64,000 nucleotides of DNA from Alphaproteobacteria bacterium SO-S41 (lineage in GTDB: Bacteria; Pseudomonadota; Alphaproteobacteria; Micropepsales; Micropepsaceae), in the NCBI GenBank assembly GCA_019670725.1, contig AP024629.1, positions 3,906,001 to 3,970,000 on the forward strand. Reading direction: 5' to 3'. The notes under the pieces are model-generated. The model saw nothing but the letters and a program-made list of their open reading frames with translations. It was not told where the DNA came from and did no database searches. Shown in pieces: positions 34,984 to 42,570 of the stretch (the stretch's first letter is position 1; every line of letters begins with the position of its first letter). A program made the position numbers and the translations under genes.

Positions 34984-36363
34984 ATGGCGCGAGACGAGAC
35001 CGGCACCGGCGCGAAAAGCGAGCTGTCACGCGGGCAGATGATGCTGTTCGGCTTCCCGTCTCTGCCTCACGCCTTCATCGCGATGCCGCTCGCGATCGTC
35101 ATTCCGACCTTCTATGCCGCGAACACGACCGTGACGCTGGCGGCGATCGCGGCGGTGACCTCGCTGACCCGTATCGCGGACGCGATCACCGATCCGCTGA
35201 TCGGCTATCTCTCGGACCGGACGCGCTCGCCGCTGGGACCGCGCAAGCCCTGGGTGCTCGCGGCGACGCTGATCTGCGCCGTGTCGATCTTCTTTCTCTT
35301 CCAGCCGCCACACGAGGCGAGCTTCGTCTACTACGCGATCTGGTCGTTCCTGCTCTATTTCGGCTTCACCCTGTTCGAGATCCCCCGCAATGCCTGGGGC
35401 GCCGAGCTCAGCCGCGACTATGTCGTCAGAGCGCGGATCATGGGGTGGGTGTCGATCTTCTCGATCGCGGGAAGCCTCGTCTTCTGGCTGGTCCCGATCG
35501 CCATGTCGTATTTCACGGGCACAACCGTGCTTGGCGCCTCGTCGCTGACGGTCATCGCCTGGCTCTATGCCCTGTTGATGCCGGCCGGCATGCTGCTTGC
35601 GGTGCTGCTGGTGCCGTCCGGCCCGATCGGCGACGACGCCCCGCCGACCTTGCGCGAAATCCTGCGCTCGCTGGGCGGCAACGGCCTGCTGCATCGCTAT
35701 TTCATGATCGTCGGCGCGTGGGGGCTCGGCCAGGGCGCCTATCTTTCGGTCATCCTCATTTTCCTTTCCGACTACCTGCAGCTCGCGGCGATCTTTCCCT
35801 TCGTCATGATCGGCTTCTTCGCGATCCAGATCGCCTCGATGCCGTTCTGGGTGAAGATGATCGAGCGGTTCGGCAAGCAGCGCGTGTGGGCCTTCAGCAT
35901 GACGATCGACGCGGCGACGCGGCCGCTGATCCTGCTGCTGACGCCGGGCATGGATTCGCTGGTGCCGATGATCGTCCTCAGCGCGTTCGGCGCCTTCCTG
36001 AACGCCCCGGCCAACGTGACGCCCGGCGCGATCCTGGGCGATGTCGTCGACTACGGCATCATGAAGCATCGCGCCAACAATGCCGGGAACTACTTCGCGC
36101 TCTATACGCTGCTGGTGAAGGCGACGATGGCGGTGGGCGCGGGCCTCGCCTTCTTCGTGCTCGACGGTTTTGGCTATCAGGTCGGCGGCACCAATAGCGC
36201 GCACGCCAATATGGGCCTGTTCATCGTCTATCTCGGCTTCCCCGCGCTGATGTACTTCGTCGCGTCCTATTTCTCGTGGACTTTCCCGCTCGATGCCCGG
36301 CGCCACGCCATTGTGCGGCGCAAGATCGAGCGGCGCGCCACGCTGACGCTCGGCAACGCCTAA
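34984..36363 (+). CDS. GPH-type MFS transporter (MFS_2, sodium/solute symporter-like)
   Basis: A 459-residue transporter with 12 predicted helices and marks of the glycoside-pentoside-hexuronide:cation group: RIADAITDPLIGYLSDRTRSPLGPRKPWVL at the helix 2-3 loop, WSFLLYFGFTLFEIPRNAWGAELS, and GAILGDVVDYGIMKHRANNAGNYFALYTLLVKATMAVG in order. Family members import sugars or, in many alphaproteobacteria, other organic solutes with a cation. AGGGGA precedes the ATG at 34984. The operator at 34929-34947 ties it to the regulon, so it probably brings the regulon substrate or its fragments across the inner membrane. A frame open upstream is antisense to the thiolase gene and not coding. Confidence 0.93.
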   Translation: MARDETGTGAKSELSRGQMMLFGFPSLPHAFIAMPLAIVIPTFYAANTTVTLAAIAAVTSLTRIADAITDPLIGYLSDRTRSPLGPRKPWVLAATLICAVSIFFLFQPPHEASFVYYAIWSFLLYFGFTLFEIPRNAWGAELSRDYVVRARIMGWVSIFSIAGSLVFWLVPIAMSYFTGTTVLGASSLTVIAWLYALLMPAGMLLAVLLVPSGPIGDDAPPTLREILRSLGGNGLLHRYFMIVGAWGLGQGAYLSVILIFLSDYLQLAAIFPFVMIGFFAIQIASMPFWVKMIERFGKQRVWAFSMTIDAATRPLILLLTPGMDSLVPMIVLSAFGAFLNAPANVTPGAILGDVVDYGIMKHRANNAGNYFALYTLLVKATMAVGAGLAFFVLDGFGYQVGGTNSAHANMGLFIVYLGFPALMYFVASYFSWTFPLDARRHAIVRRKIERRATLTLGNA

Positions 36364-36414
36364 AAATTCGAAGCGCTAACGGAGTCGCTTGACGCGGCGC
36401 GATGTGTGCACTTA

Positions 36415-36433
36415 ATATATACATCGTTCACAT
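36415..36433. promoter_or_regulatory. 19-bp regulon operator, site c (acyl-CoA ligase operon)
   Basis: ATATATAC-ATC-GTTCACAT; on the other strand it reads ATGTGAAC-GAT-GTATATAT, matching the consensus. It lies 46 bases upstream of the ligase ATG. Confidence 0.85.
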
Positions 36434-36479
36434 TGAGCCGCCTTGCCCGACCGCCCGGCGGCGCTAACGAGAGGCAAAG

Positions 36480-38075
36480 ATGCCCGCTCCTACCGCCCGC
36501 GTTCCAGGACCGATTCATCCGTTCACCGGGCACGATGTGCCGTGGCTGCTGGAGGCGCGCGCCGCCAATCGCAGCGACCACACCTTTCTGATCTTCGCGC
36601 CCTTCGACAAGCCGGCGGAGCGCTGGACCTATGCGCGCTTCGCCGCGGCGGCAGAGCGCGTCGCGGCCGGCCTCAGGGCACGCGGTGTCACACAGGGGGA
36701 CTTCGTCCTGCTGCACATGGACAATTGCCCCGAGTTCCTGCTGACCTGGCATGCCTGCGCGCGGTTAGGCGCAACCGTCGTGACGACGAATACCCGCTCG
36801 GCCGAGGACGAGCTCAACTATTTCGCCGACCATTGCGGCGCACGCGTCGCCATCACCCAGCCGAAATACGAAGCCTTGATCCGTGCCGCCGCGCCGCAGA
36901 TGAAATGGGTGGCGGTCACGGAACTGGACACCGGCGCGGAGCCGGAGACCCCGCGCAGCACCGCGGCCATACCGTTCGAAACGCTGACCAGCAGCGAGGC
37001 GCCGCGGGTCGAGCTGCGGACGCCGGAACCGCTGTCGTTCAATTCGGTGCAGTACACGTCCGGCACGACATCGCGGCCCAAGGGGGTGGTGTGGACCCAC
37101 GCCAATGCGCTGTGGGGCGCGCGGACCAATGCCGTCAATTGCGACATCGCGCCGGACGATATCGGCCATACCTGCCTGCCGCTCTATCACACCAATGCGC
37201 TCTGCTATTCGCACCTGGCGACGCTGTGGGCCGGTGCGACGCTGGTGATCCAGCCGCGCTTTTCGGCCAGCCGCTACTGGCCCTGCCTGGTGGAGCACAA
37301 GGCGACGTGGGGCGTGCAGATTCCCTTCATGCTGAAGGCGCTGATGCCGCTGCCGGTGCCCAAGGACCACAGCCTGACGCGCTGGTGCCTCGGCTCGCTG
37401 AACCCGCCGGTGCTGGTCCAGACCTTCGGCCTGCCGATCGGCGGCTGGTTCGGGATGACGGAGACGATCGGCCTGCCGCTGCTGACCATGAACGGCCTGC
37501 CCGGGCGCACCGGCACGATGGGCGTGGTGACGCCGGGCTATGAGATCGAGGTGCGGCGCGAGGACGGCACACATGTCGCCTTCGGCGAGAGCGGCCTCAT
37601 GTGGATCCGCGGCGTGCAGGGCCTGTCGCTGTTCCATGAATATCTGAACAACCCGGAGGCGACCGCGAAGGCATTCGACGAGAATGGCTGGTTCCTGACC
37701 GGTGACCGCGTCACCCCCTTCGAGGACGGCCATATCCGGTTCGACGGCCGCGAGCGCGACATGCTGCGCATCGGCGCGGAGAATGTCGCCGAATCCGAAA
37801 TCGAGCGCGTCGTGATGACGGCTGGCGGCATCATCGAATGCGCGGTCGTCGGCAAGCCGCATCCCATGCTGGACGAGGTCGCCGTCGCTTATGTGCTGAC
37901 CCTCGGCCCGCAGCCCGACATCGTCGAGCGCGTGCTCGCCGTCTGCAAGCAGAAGCTCGCGGACTTCAAGGTGCCGCGCGAGGTCTTCGTGATCGAGGAA
38001 TTCCCCCGCGTGACGCTGGGCAAGATCGACAAGAAGGAGCTGCGGCGCCGTCTCGCAGCGGAGGAGAACGCATAA
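36480..38075 (+). CDS. AMP-forming acyl-CoA ligase
   Basis: A 531-residue member of the ANL superfamily that activates a carboxylic acid as acyl-AMP and transfers it to CoA. The P-loop-like motif is VQYTSGTTSRPKGVVWTH; further marks are the substrate-site GWFGMTETIGLP, GWFLTGDRV, DGRERDMLRIGAENVAESEIE and the C-terminal lysine in LGKIDKKELRR. It resembles crotonobetaine/carnitine CoA ligases and general medium-chain ligases. It begins an operon with a class III aminotransferase, a P1-family peptidase and a TetR regulator; the ATG of the next gene overlaps its stop. In this setting it may activate the acid left after deamination of an amino acid released from the substrate. Confidence 0.92.
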   Translation: MPAPTARVPGPIHPFTGHDVPWLLEARAANRSDHTFLIFAPFDKPAERWTYARFAAAAERVAAGLRARGVTQGDFVLLHMDNCPEFLLTWHACARLGATVVTTNTRSAEDELNYFADHCGARVAITQPKYEALIRAAAPQMKWVAVTELDTGAEPETPRSTAAIPFETLTSSEAPRVELRTPEPLSFNSVQYTSGTTSRPKGVVWTHANALWGARTNAVNCDIAPDDIGHTCLPLYHTNALCYSHLATLWAGATLVIQPRFSASRYWPCLVEHKATWGVQIPFMLKALMPLPVPKDHSLTRWCLGSLNPPVLVQTFGLPIGGWFGMTETIGLPLLTMNGLPGRTGTMGVVTPGYEIEVRREDGTHVAFGESGLMWIRGVQGLSLFHEYLNNPEATAKAFDENGWFLTGDRVTPFEDGHIRFDGRERDMLRIGAENVAESEIERVVMTAGGIIECAVVGKPHPMLDEVAVAYVLTLGPQPDIVERVLAVCKQKLADFKVPREVFVIEEFPRVTLGKIDKKELRRRLAAEENA

Positions 38076-39457
38076 TGGCCACCAAGCCCGCCGCCAAATC
38101 CGCTTCGCCGATCGTGCTCGATCGCAGCAACCAGCATTATCCCGATCTCGAGTCGCGCTCGGCGGGCCTGTTCGAGCGCGCCGTGAAGGTGCTGCCCGGC
38201 GGCAATTCGCGCATGACGGTGTTCCACCTGCCCTATCCCGTTTACGCCGCGCGGGCGCAGGGTAGCCGGGTGTGGGACGTCGACGGCGTCGAGCGCATCG
38301 ACTTCATCAACAATCTCTCCTCGCTGGTGCACGGCCACAACCATCCCGAGATCGTCAAGGCGATCCAGGCGCAGGCGGCGACGCTGGCCTCGATGTCGAT
38401 GCCGACCGAGAAGGAGGTCGATCTCGCCGAGGTCATCACCGGCCGGGTCGCGGGCATCGACCGCATCCGCTTCACCAACTCGGGCACCGAGGGCGTGATG
38501 ATGGCGATCAAGACGGCCCGCGCCTTTACCGGCCGCGACAAGATCGCCAAGATCGAGGGCGCCTATCACGGCGGCGATGACGCCGTCGCGGTCAGCGTCA
38601 ACCCCTCGCCGGCCCTGTGGGGCGAGGCCGATGCGCCGGCGAGCGTTCCGGTGTCCGGCACCGGCCGCGGCGCCGCCTCGGACACGATCGTCCTGCCGAT
38701 GAACCAGGTCGAGGCAGCGCGGGCAATCATTCGCCGGCATGCGTCGGAGCTGGCGGGTGTCATCCTCGATCCCGTCGTGAAGAATCTCGGCTACAAGCCG
38801 GCGACCAAGGCCTTCGCGCAGATGCTGCGCGAGGAGTGCGACGCCGCCGGCGCGCTGCTGATCTTCGACGAGGTCTATTCCTTCCGCCTCGGCTATCACG
38901 GTGCGCAGGGCGAGCTGGGCGTCACGCCCGATCTGACCGCGCTCGGCAAGCTGATCGGCGGTGGCCTGCCGGTCGGGGCGACCGGCGGCAAGGCGCATGT
39001 GATGGAAGCCGTCTATGACGCCCGCAACGGGGCGCCCAAGCTCAGCCATGGCGGGACGTTCAACGCCAATCCGATGACCATGGCGGCGGGCCTCGTCGCG
39101 ATGAGACTGTGGGACGAGGAAGCCGTCGCCCATGTCGCGCGGCTCGGCGACCGGCTGCGGAATGGCCTGCGCGAGGTGCTGAAGATCGCCGATGCGCCGG
39201 GCCGGGTCGGCGGCGTCGCTTCGATGATCTCGTTCTTCCACAGCGAAGGCGTGGTCGAGACCTATCGCGATGCTGTCGAACTGTTCAAGGCGAATCCCGG
39301 CATGCATGCGCGCAGCGATGCCTTCTTCAAGCATATGCTGAACAGCGGCATCATCATGGCGTCGCACGGCTTCTTCGTGCTGTCGACGGCGCATACCGAC
39401 GACGAAATCGATTTTCTGCTGGAGCAGGCGCTGAGCGCGCTGCGCAAGATGGGATAA
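38075..39457 (+). CDS. Class III aminotransferase (glutamate-1-semialdehyde aminotransferase-like)
   Basis: A 460-residue PLP enzyme of fold type I. The Schiff-base lysine is K292 in TALGKLIGGG and the pyridine-N aspartate is D265 in LLIFDEVYSFR; VLPGGNSRMTVF, RFTNSGTEGVMMAIKTARAF and GAYHGGDDAV are typical of the GSA-aminotransferase-like group. It lacks the haem-pathway context and is longer than HemL at the N-terminus, so it is more likely one of the group's beta- or omega-amino acid transaminases. Its ATG overlaps the ligase stop (TAATG) with GGAGG upstream, so the two proteins should be made together; a transaminase giving a 3-oxo acid followed by CoA activation and thiolysis is a plausible route. 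Confidence 0.9.
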   Translation: MATKPAAKSASPIVLDRSNQHYPDLESRSAGLFERAVKVLPGGNSRMTVFHLPYPVYAARAQGSRVWDVDGVERIDFINNLSSLVHGHNHPEIVKAIQAQAATLASMSMPTEKEVDLAEVITGRVAGIDRIRFTNSGTEGVMMAIKTARAFTGRDKIAKIEGAYHGGDDAVAVSVNPSPALWGEADAPASVPVSGTGRGAASDTIVLPMNQVEAARAIIRRHASELAGVILDPVVKNLGYKPATKAFAQMLREECDAAGALLIFDEVYSFRLGYHGAQGELGVTPDLTALGKLIGGGLPVGATGGKAHVMEAVYDARNGAPKLSHGGTFNANPMTMAAGLVAMRLWDEEAVAHVARLGDRLRNGLREVLKIADAPGRVGGVASMISFFHSEGVVETYRDAVELFKANPGMHARSDAFFKHMLNSGIIMASHGFFVLSTAHTDDEIDFLLEQALSALRKMG

Positions 39458-39461
39458 ACCA

Positions 39462-40598
39462 ATGAAGCTGACGCCTTCGCACAAAACCTCTCCCTCGGGC
39501 CGCCTGAGGGCGCGCGGCGCGGGCGTTCCGTTCCTGGGTACGCCCGGCGAACATAATTCCATCACCGATGTCGGCCCGGTCGAGGTCGGATATTGCACGC
39601 TGATCGAGGGCGAGGGCCCGCGCGTTGTCGGCAAGGGTCCGATCCGCACCGGCGTCACGGCCATCTTCCCGCAAGGCCGGGCGAAGCCCGCAGCCGGCGC
39701 CTATGCCGGTTACTTCAACATGAGCGGCAATGGCGAGATGAGCGGCATGGCGTTCGTCGAGGAGCGCGGACGGTTCGACGGGCCGATCACGCTAACCAAC
39801 ACGCATTCCTGCGGCATCGCGCGCGATGTAACGGCCAAATGGCTGTTCGAGAACATGAAGGAGGGCGAGAAGAACGACCAGCCCTTCTTCCTGCCGGTGT
39901 CGGCCGAGACCTGCGACATCAGACTGAGCGACATGAACGGCCACCACATCAAGGCCGAGCATGTCGTCGCCGCCTTCGAGGACGCCCGCAGCGGTCCGAT
40001 CAAGGAAGGCAGCGTCGGCGGCGGCACGGGCATGCGGAGCTATGAGTTCAAGGCCGGCTCGGGCACCTCGTCGCGGCTCGTCGAGTATGAGGGCAAGACC
40101 TACACGGTCGGCGCATTCGTGCAGTCGAATTTCGGCAAGCGGCATCTCTTCCACCTCGCCGGCATTCCGGTCGGGCTGGAAATCCCGGTCGGCGCGGAAG
40201 CGGCGGACGAGACCGGCTCGATCATCGGGATCGTGGCGACCGACGCGCCGATGCTGCCTCACCACCTCCGCCGCATTGCGCGCCGGGCGGCGTTCGGCAT
40301 TGCGCGCTCCGGCGGTATCGCCTCCAACGAGTCCGGCGATCTCTTCCTCGCCTTCTCGACGGCCAACCAGGAAGCGCTGATGCATCATATCGGCGTCTCG
40401 CGCCCGGAGAGCCTGGGCGAGCACGGGATGAGCCCGTTCTACGAGGCGACCATCCAGGCGGTCGATGAGGCGATCATCAACTCGATCTTCGGCGCCGAGA
40501 CGATGACCGGGGCGGACGGCTATACCAGCCCCGGCCTGCCGGTGGAGCGTATCCAGCGCATCCTGCGGCGTCATAGCCGCCTGGTGGAGATCGATTGA
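39462..40598 (+). CDS. P1-family peptidase (DmpA/BapA-type aminopeptidase)
   Basis: A 378-residue Ntn-fold peptidase of the P1 (S58) family. Members self-cleave before a serine that becomes the N-terminal nucleophile of the beta chain; here this is G252-S253 in TGSIIGIVATDAPML. Other marks are NSITDVGPVEVGYCTLI near the start, GVTAIFP, SVGGGTGMRSYEFKAGSGTSS, and VQSNFGKR with the conserved Asn. Known members are D-aminopeptidase/L-aminopeptidase DmpA and the beta-peptidyl aminopeptidases BapA of sphingomonads, which remove N-terminal beta-amino acids that other peptidases cannot. No signal peptide is visible. It lies four bases after a class III transaminase, which fits release and then deamination of unusual amino acids. 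Confidence 0.93.
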   Translation: MKLTPSHKTSPSGRLRARGAGVPFLGTPGEHNSITDVGPVEVGYCTLIEGEGPRVVGKGPIRTGVTAIFPQGRAKPAAGAYAGYFNMSGNGEMSGMAFVEERGRFDGPITLTNTHSCGIARDVTAKWLFENMKEGEKNDQPFFLPVSAETCDIRLSDMNGHHIKAEHVVAAFEDARSGPIKEGSVGGGTGMRSYEFKAGSGTSSRLVEYEGKTYTVGAFVQSNFGKRHLFHLAGIPVGLEIPVGAEAADETGSIIGIVATDAPMLPHHLRRIARRAAFGIARSGGIASNESGDLFLAFSTANQEALMHHIGVSRPESLGEHGMSPFYEATIQAVDEAIINSIFGAETMTGADGYTSPGLPVERIQRILRRHSRLVEID

Positions 40599-40652
40599 GG
40601 CGACGCCACGCCATTGGGGGCTAATATAAGCAGGTAGACGAATCAGGCTGAG

Positions 40653-40678
40653 TGCCGGTCACTGGGGGGTGACCGGCA
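40653..40678. promoter_or_regulatory. Strong hairpin before the TetR gene
   Basis: TGCCGGTCAC and GTGACCGGCA are perfect 10-bp arms around TGGGGG. It lies 55 bases after the peptidase stop and 31 bases before the TetR ATG. There is no U-tract, so it may be an operator, a processing site or an attenuator that lowers TetR expression relative to the enzymes. Confidence 0.55.
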
Positions 40679-40709
40679 GTTGAGAGTGCCGAGAGGGGCA
40701 ATTGAAGGC

Positions 40710-41387
40710 ATGGCGAAGCTGGTCAAGAAGCAGGCGGAAGAGAAACGGCCCTATCACCGCGGCAATGTCGCCGAGGATCTCGTGGCGGCCGCGGTGCGCC
40801 TGCTGAAGACCGAGCGCTATGAGGACCTGTCGGTTCGCCGGCTGACGCGCGAAATCGGTGTCACGCCCGCCAATTTCTACAACCACTTTCCCAATCTGGA
40901 AGATCTGCTGCTGACCATCGCCGCCAGCGCGCATCTGCGCCGGGCAGCGCTGGTGGAGAAGATCATCGCGCGGTGTTCGACGCGAATCGAGGCGGCGCAG
41001 CAATCGGCGCTCGATTTCGTGGAGTTCGCGACCACGAATCCCGAAATCTTCCGCATCATGTTCGGCCTGCCCTCGCGCAACACCCATGCCGGGTTTGTCG
41101 CGGCCGCCGACAAGTCGTTCGGTGAGCTCGTCTATCTCGTCTATGGCGAGCGGCTCTACGATCCCAAGAACCTGGAAGAAACGCATATCCGCTGTCAGAC
41201 GGCCTATGGCTTCTTCGCGCTGGTCTATGGTCTCGCGCGCATCGTGCTGGAGCAGAATATCGAGCTGAAGAACAAGACCGAGGTGCGCGAGTTCGTGGAG
41301 AAGGTCGTCGCAAGTTTCATCGACGGCACGGTCGGCAAGGACTTCAACCGGCCGATGAAAGAGCCGCTAGCGAAGGGCGCGGCGTAG
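40710..41387 (+). CDS. TetR-family transcriptional regulator
   Basis: A 225-residue TetR-type repressor. The N-terminal helix-turn-helix is YEDLSVRRLTREIGVTPANFYNHFPNLEDLL in order (about residues 39-69), preceded by HRGNVAEDLVAAAVRLLK. The C-terminal part is helical (ALDFVEFATTNPEIFRIMFGLPS), of the WHG-like ligand-binding type. I chose the ATG at 40710; a TTG at 40680 inside the hairpin is possible. It is the last gene of the ligase operon and the only regulator inside the regulon region, so it is the prime candidate for binding the seven 19-bp operators. A copy of the consensus is not found directly before it. Its 3' end overlaps the convergent aminotransferase by 21 bases. Confidence 0.92.
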   Translation: MAKLVKKQAEEKRPYHRGNVAEDLVAAAVRLLKTERYEDLSVRRLTREIGVTPANFYNHFPNLEDLLLTIAASAHLRRAALVEKIIARCSTRIEAAQQSALDFVEFATTNPEIFRIMFGLPSRNTHAGFVAAADKSFGELVYLVYGERLYDPKNLEETHIRCQTAYGFFALVYGLARIVLEQNIELKNKTEVREFVEKVVASFIDGTVGKDFNRPMKEPLAKGAA

Positions 41388-42473
41388 CGCCGCCGAAATC
41401 CCCTCAAGACCCCTGGTCAATTCGTCGAAGGTCGGCCAGCCAAAGCCGATGCGCATGAAGCGCCGGTCCATCTCGAACCAGTGGCCAGGCCCCACCGCCA
41501 CGCCGTACTCCTCATCGAGCAGGCGGTAGAAGAGATCAAGATCGACGTCGAGGTGGGGCTTGATGCGCGGGAAGCAGACGCAGCCGCCTTCCGGCTTTAC
41601 CCATTCGATGGCGTCCTGACCTTTCAGCCATGCCTCGACCGCATCGCGTGCGGCGCTGAGACGCTGGTTCAAGGCAGGCAGCCAGTCGTGGCGCGCCGCG
41701 ACGGCAGCAGCGGCGACCATCTCGTCGATCAGGCCGCCGCAGATACCGATCTGCTCTTTCGCCGCGAGGAAGCGCTCCATCAGCACCGGATCGCGGTTGA
41801 CGATCCAGCCGACGCGGACGCCGGGGATGCCGTAGGACTTGGAGACTGAGGACACGGAAATCACATGCGCGCCCAGCGTCGCGGCGAGCGGGAGTTTCTC
41901 GCCGTAGATCATGTCGCGATAGGTCTCATCGACCAGCAGCGGGCAGCCGGCCTCGGCGGCAACGGCGACGGCGGCGTCGAGGGTCGCGCGGTCGAGGCAG
42001 ACGCCGGTCGGGTTGTGCGGCGTTGTCAGGCTGATGAGGCGGGTATTGGGACGCAGCGCGGCGCGCAGACGTTCGACATCAAGGCCGAAGCTGTCTTCGA
42101 AAGTGAGGTCGACGATATCGATGGCGCAGCCGATGGCGCGCGGGGTTTCGAGGTTGGTCGCGTAGTTGGGCCGGACCACGACGAGATGGTCGTCGGGTCC
42201 GAGCAGGGTCGTGGCAATGATGAAGAGCGCGCCGGCGGCGCCGGCCGTCACGAGAACATCGCCCTCGCCGACGCCGACATCCTCGGCGATTTCGTGGCGG
42301 AGCGCCGGGAAGCCGCGATGGTCGCCATAGGCGAGCACGGCGCCGGAGAGATCGAGATTGAACTCGCCGAGGGTCCGGTCGGTGACCGAGCTTTCCGCCA
42401 GATTATAGCGGATCGTCGAATAACCGCGCTCCTCGGGCGATTCGACCTCGATGGGCATGCGGACATATTTCAT
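41367..42473 (-). CDS. Class I/II aminotransferase, downstream of the TonB receptor
   Basis: A 368-residue PLP enzyme of fold type I. K212 in SSVSKSYGIPGVRVGW binds PLP, D182 in LLVDETYRDMIYG contacts the ring, and TPHNPTGVCL and the C-terminal RFMRIGFGWP supply the Asn and Arg of the site. It is related to the aminotransferase at 48432-49544 and to capreomycidine synthase-like and aspartate-type enzymes. The start is the ATG at 42473 with GGGGATC upstream. It lies 97 bases after the TonB receptor gene on the same strand, with a hairpin between, so it is probably the second gene of that transcript. Amino donor and acceptor are unknown. Confidence 0.9.
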   Translation of the reverse strand: MKYVRMPIEVESPEERGYSTIRYNLAESSVTDRTLGEFNLDLSGAVLAYGDHRGFPALRHEIAEDVGVGEGDVLVTAGAAGALFIIATTLLGPDDHLVVVRPNYATNLETPRAIGCAIDIVDLTFEDSFGLDVERLRAALRPNTRLISLTTPHNPTGVCLDRATLDAAVAVAAEAGCPLLVDETYRDMIYGEKLPLAATLGAHVISVSSVSKSYGIPGVRVGWIVNRDPVLMERFLAAKEQIGICGGLIDEMVAAAAVAARHDWLPALNQRLSAARDAVEAWLKGQDAIEWVKPEGGCVCFPRIKPHLDVDLDLFYRLLDEEYGVAVGPGHWFEMDRRFMRIGFGWPTFDELTRGLEGISAALRRALR

Positions 42474-42509
42474 CGGTGATCCCCCGGCGGTGTCATGATC
42501 TGAAATGCA

Positions 42510-42543
42510 CGACGCCCGCCTCGCAAAAGCAAGACGGGCGTCG
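42510..42543 (-). terminator. Hairpin after the TonB receptor gene
   Basis: CGACGCCCG and CGGGCGTCG form a perfect 9-bp stem, and a GC-AAAA-GC mini-stem sits in the loop. It starts 28 bases after the receptor stop (read on the minus strand). No U-run follows, so it is probably a partial terminator or mRNA stabiliser that sets a lower level for the aminotransferase. Confidence 0.6.
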
Positions 42544-42570
42544 CAGGCGCTCAACAGGCGAGCGGCCCCC

